This document shows positions 63,783-64,000 of a DNA stretch of 64,000 bases, in pieces (position 1 is the first letter of the stretch; every line of letters starts with the position of its first letter). The position numbers and the translations under genes are program-made. The notes under the pieces are model-generated. The model saw nothing but the letters and a program-made list of their open reading frames with translations, searched no databases and had not been told where the DNA came from. Origin of the DNA: Vallitalea longa (lineage in GTDB: Bacteria > Bacillota > Clostridia > Lachnospirales > Vallitaleaceae); contig NZ_BRLB01000010.1 of the NCBI RefSeq assembly GCF_027923465.1, forward strand, positions 1 to 64,000, read 5' to 3'.

Positions 63783-63907
63783 AAAAAATTCTCCTTATCT
63801 ATTAATATTCTAAAATTATGAACTCATATTTAAATAATAAATCTTTTTTAGGTAATTAGAAATAGTTATGTAAACCTAATTGTAGTTTATTATATTTTAT
63901 ATCTTAT

Positions 63908-63916
63908 AGTATACCA
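63908..63916 (-). promoter_or_regulatory. Extended -10 promoter of purR
   Basis: TGGTATACT (TATACT at 63908-63913) is an extended -10 element 120 bp upstream of the purR start codon. No convincing PurR box was recognised, although the region is AT-rich and a partial one could be missed. Confidence 0.5.
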
Positions 63917-64000
63917 CAAAAATCAAAGAATCTGATGATTTTAATATTTTTTTATATTTCCCTTTTAAAACCTATCTTATATAGTTATAATAAGAATTGG

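Overview
The window is AT-rich chromosomal DNA of an endospore-forming Gram-positive bacterium, most likely a member of the Clostridia (Lachnospirales/Vallitalea-like; the rank is inference). Evidence: sporulation genes (spoIIE, spoVG, spoVT, yabP, yabQ), the Firmicutes purR-spoVG-glmU-prs-pth-mfd-spoVT-mazG-yabPQ-divIC-spoIIE-tilS-hpt-ftsH gene order, two-subunit GlgC/GlgD, strong AAGGAGG ribosome sites, and frequent GTG/TTG starts. Almost all genes lie on the minus strand.

Layout. 1-700: the 5' end of a leftward 16S rRNA gene with its promoter and a repeat-rich leader. 0.7-3 kb: a zinc-ribbon membrane protein and a membrane-anchored partner. 3-7.5 kb: a MarR regulator and a heterodimeric ABC exporter with one degenerate ATP site. 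7.5-9.8 kb: a small phage-derived cassette (late-regulator-like protein, XhlA-like protein, holin, a mini-gene and a stand-alone nuclease-type head domain) behind a promoter carrying one of two identical-type palindromic operators. 10.1-22.4 kb: an alpha-glucan utilisation locus with a MalE-like lipoprotein, permeases, MsmX-type ATPase, a secreted GH13 lipoprotein, a cytoplasmic GH13 enzyme, a LacI regulator and a creatininase-family enzyme; the 3' end of the LacI gene is duplicated as a decayed copy. 22.5-27.8 kb: an XRE/ImmA pair, a GH31 glucosidase, an XRE regulator, an orphan structured RNA gene, a P-loop kinase, tRNA-Ser(CGA) and a cold-shock protein with a structured leader. 28-33.4 kb: a two-component system with an FtsX-type ABC transporter. 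33.4-40.6 kb: another GH13 enzyme, a candidate C-rich small RNA, L-asparaginase, a nuclease-helicase fusion and a YaiI-family gene that apparently starts at ATT. 40.6-64 kb: the conserved housekeeping and sporulation block, with glgC-glgD inserted between purR and spoVG.

How it works together. Alpha-glucans would be cut outside the cell by the lipoprotein amylase, imported by the MalEFG/MsmX system, trimmed by the cytoplasmic GH13 enzymes and the GH31 enzyme, and stored through GlgC/GlgD. A LacI-type operator lies just downstream of the malE promoter. The sporulation block shows promoters matching developmental sigma factor and Spo0A rules: spoIIE has a 21-bp spaced promoter with 0A-box matches, and spoVT has a sigma-G type promoter.

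Most promising for new biology: the orphan RNA at 26.40-26.63 kb, the operator-controlled holin cassette at 7.5-8.9 kb, the C-rich small RNA at 36.2-36.3 kb, the ATT-start gene at 40.1 kb and the long N-terminal extension of the MalF-like permease. All functions are read from sequence patterns; no database search was run.
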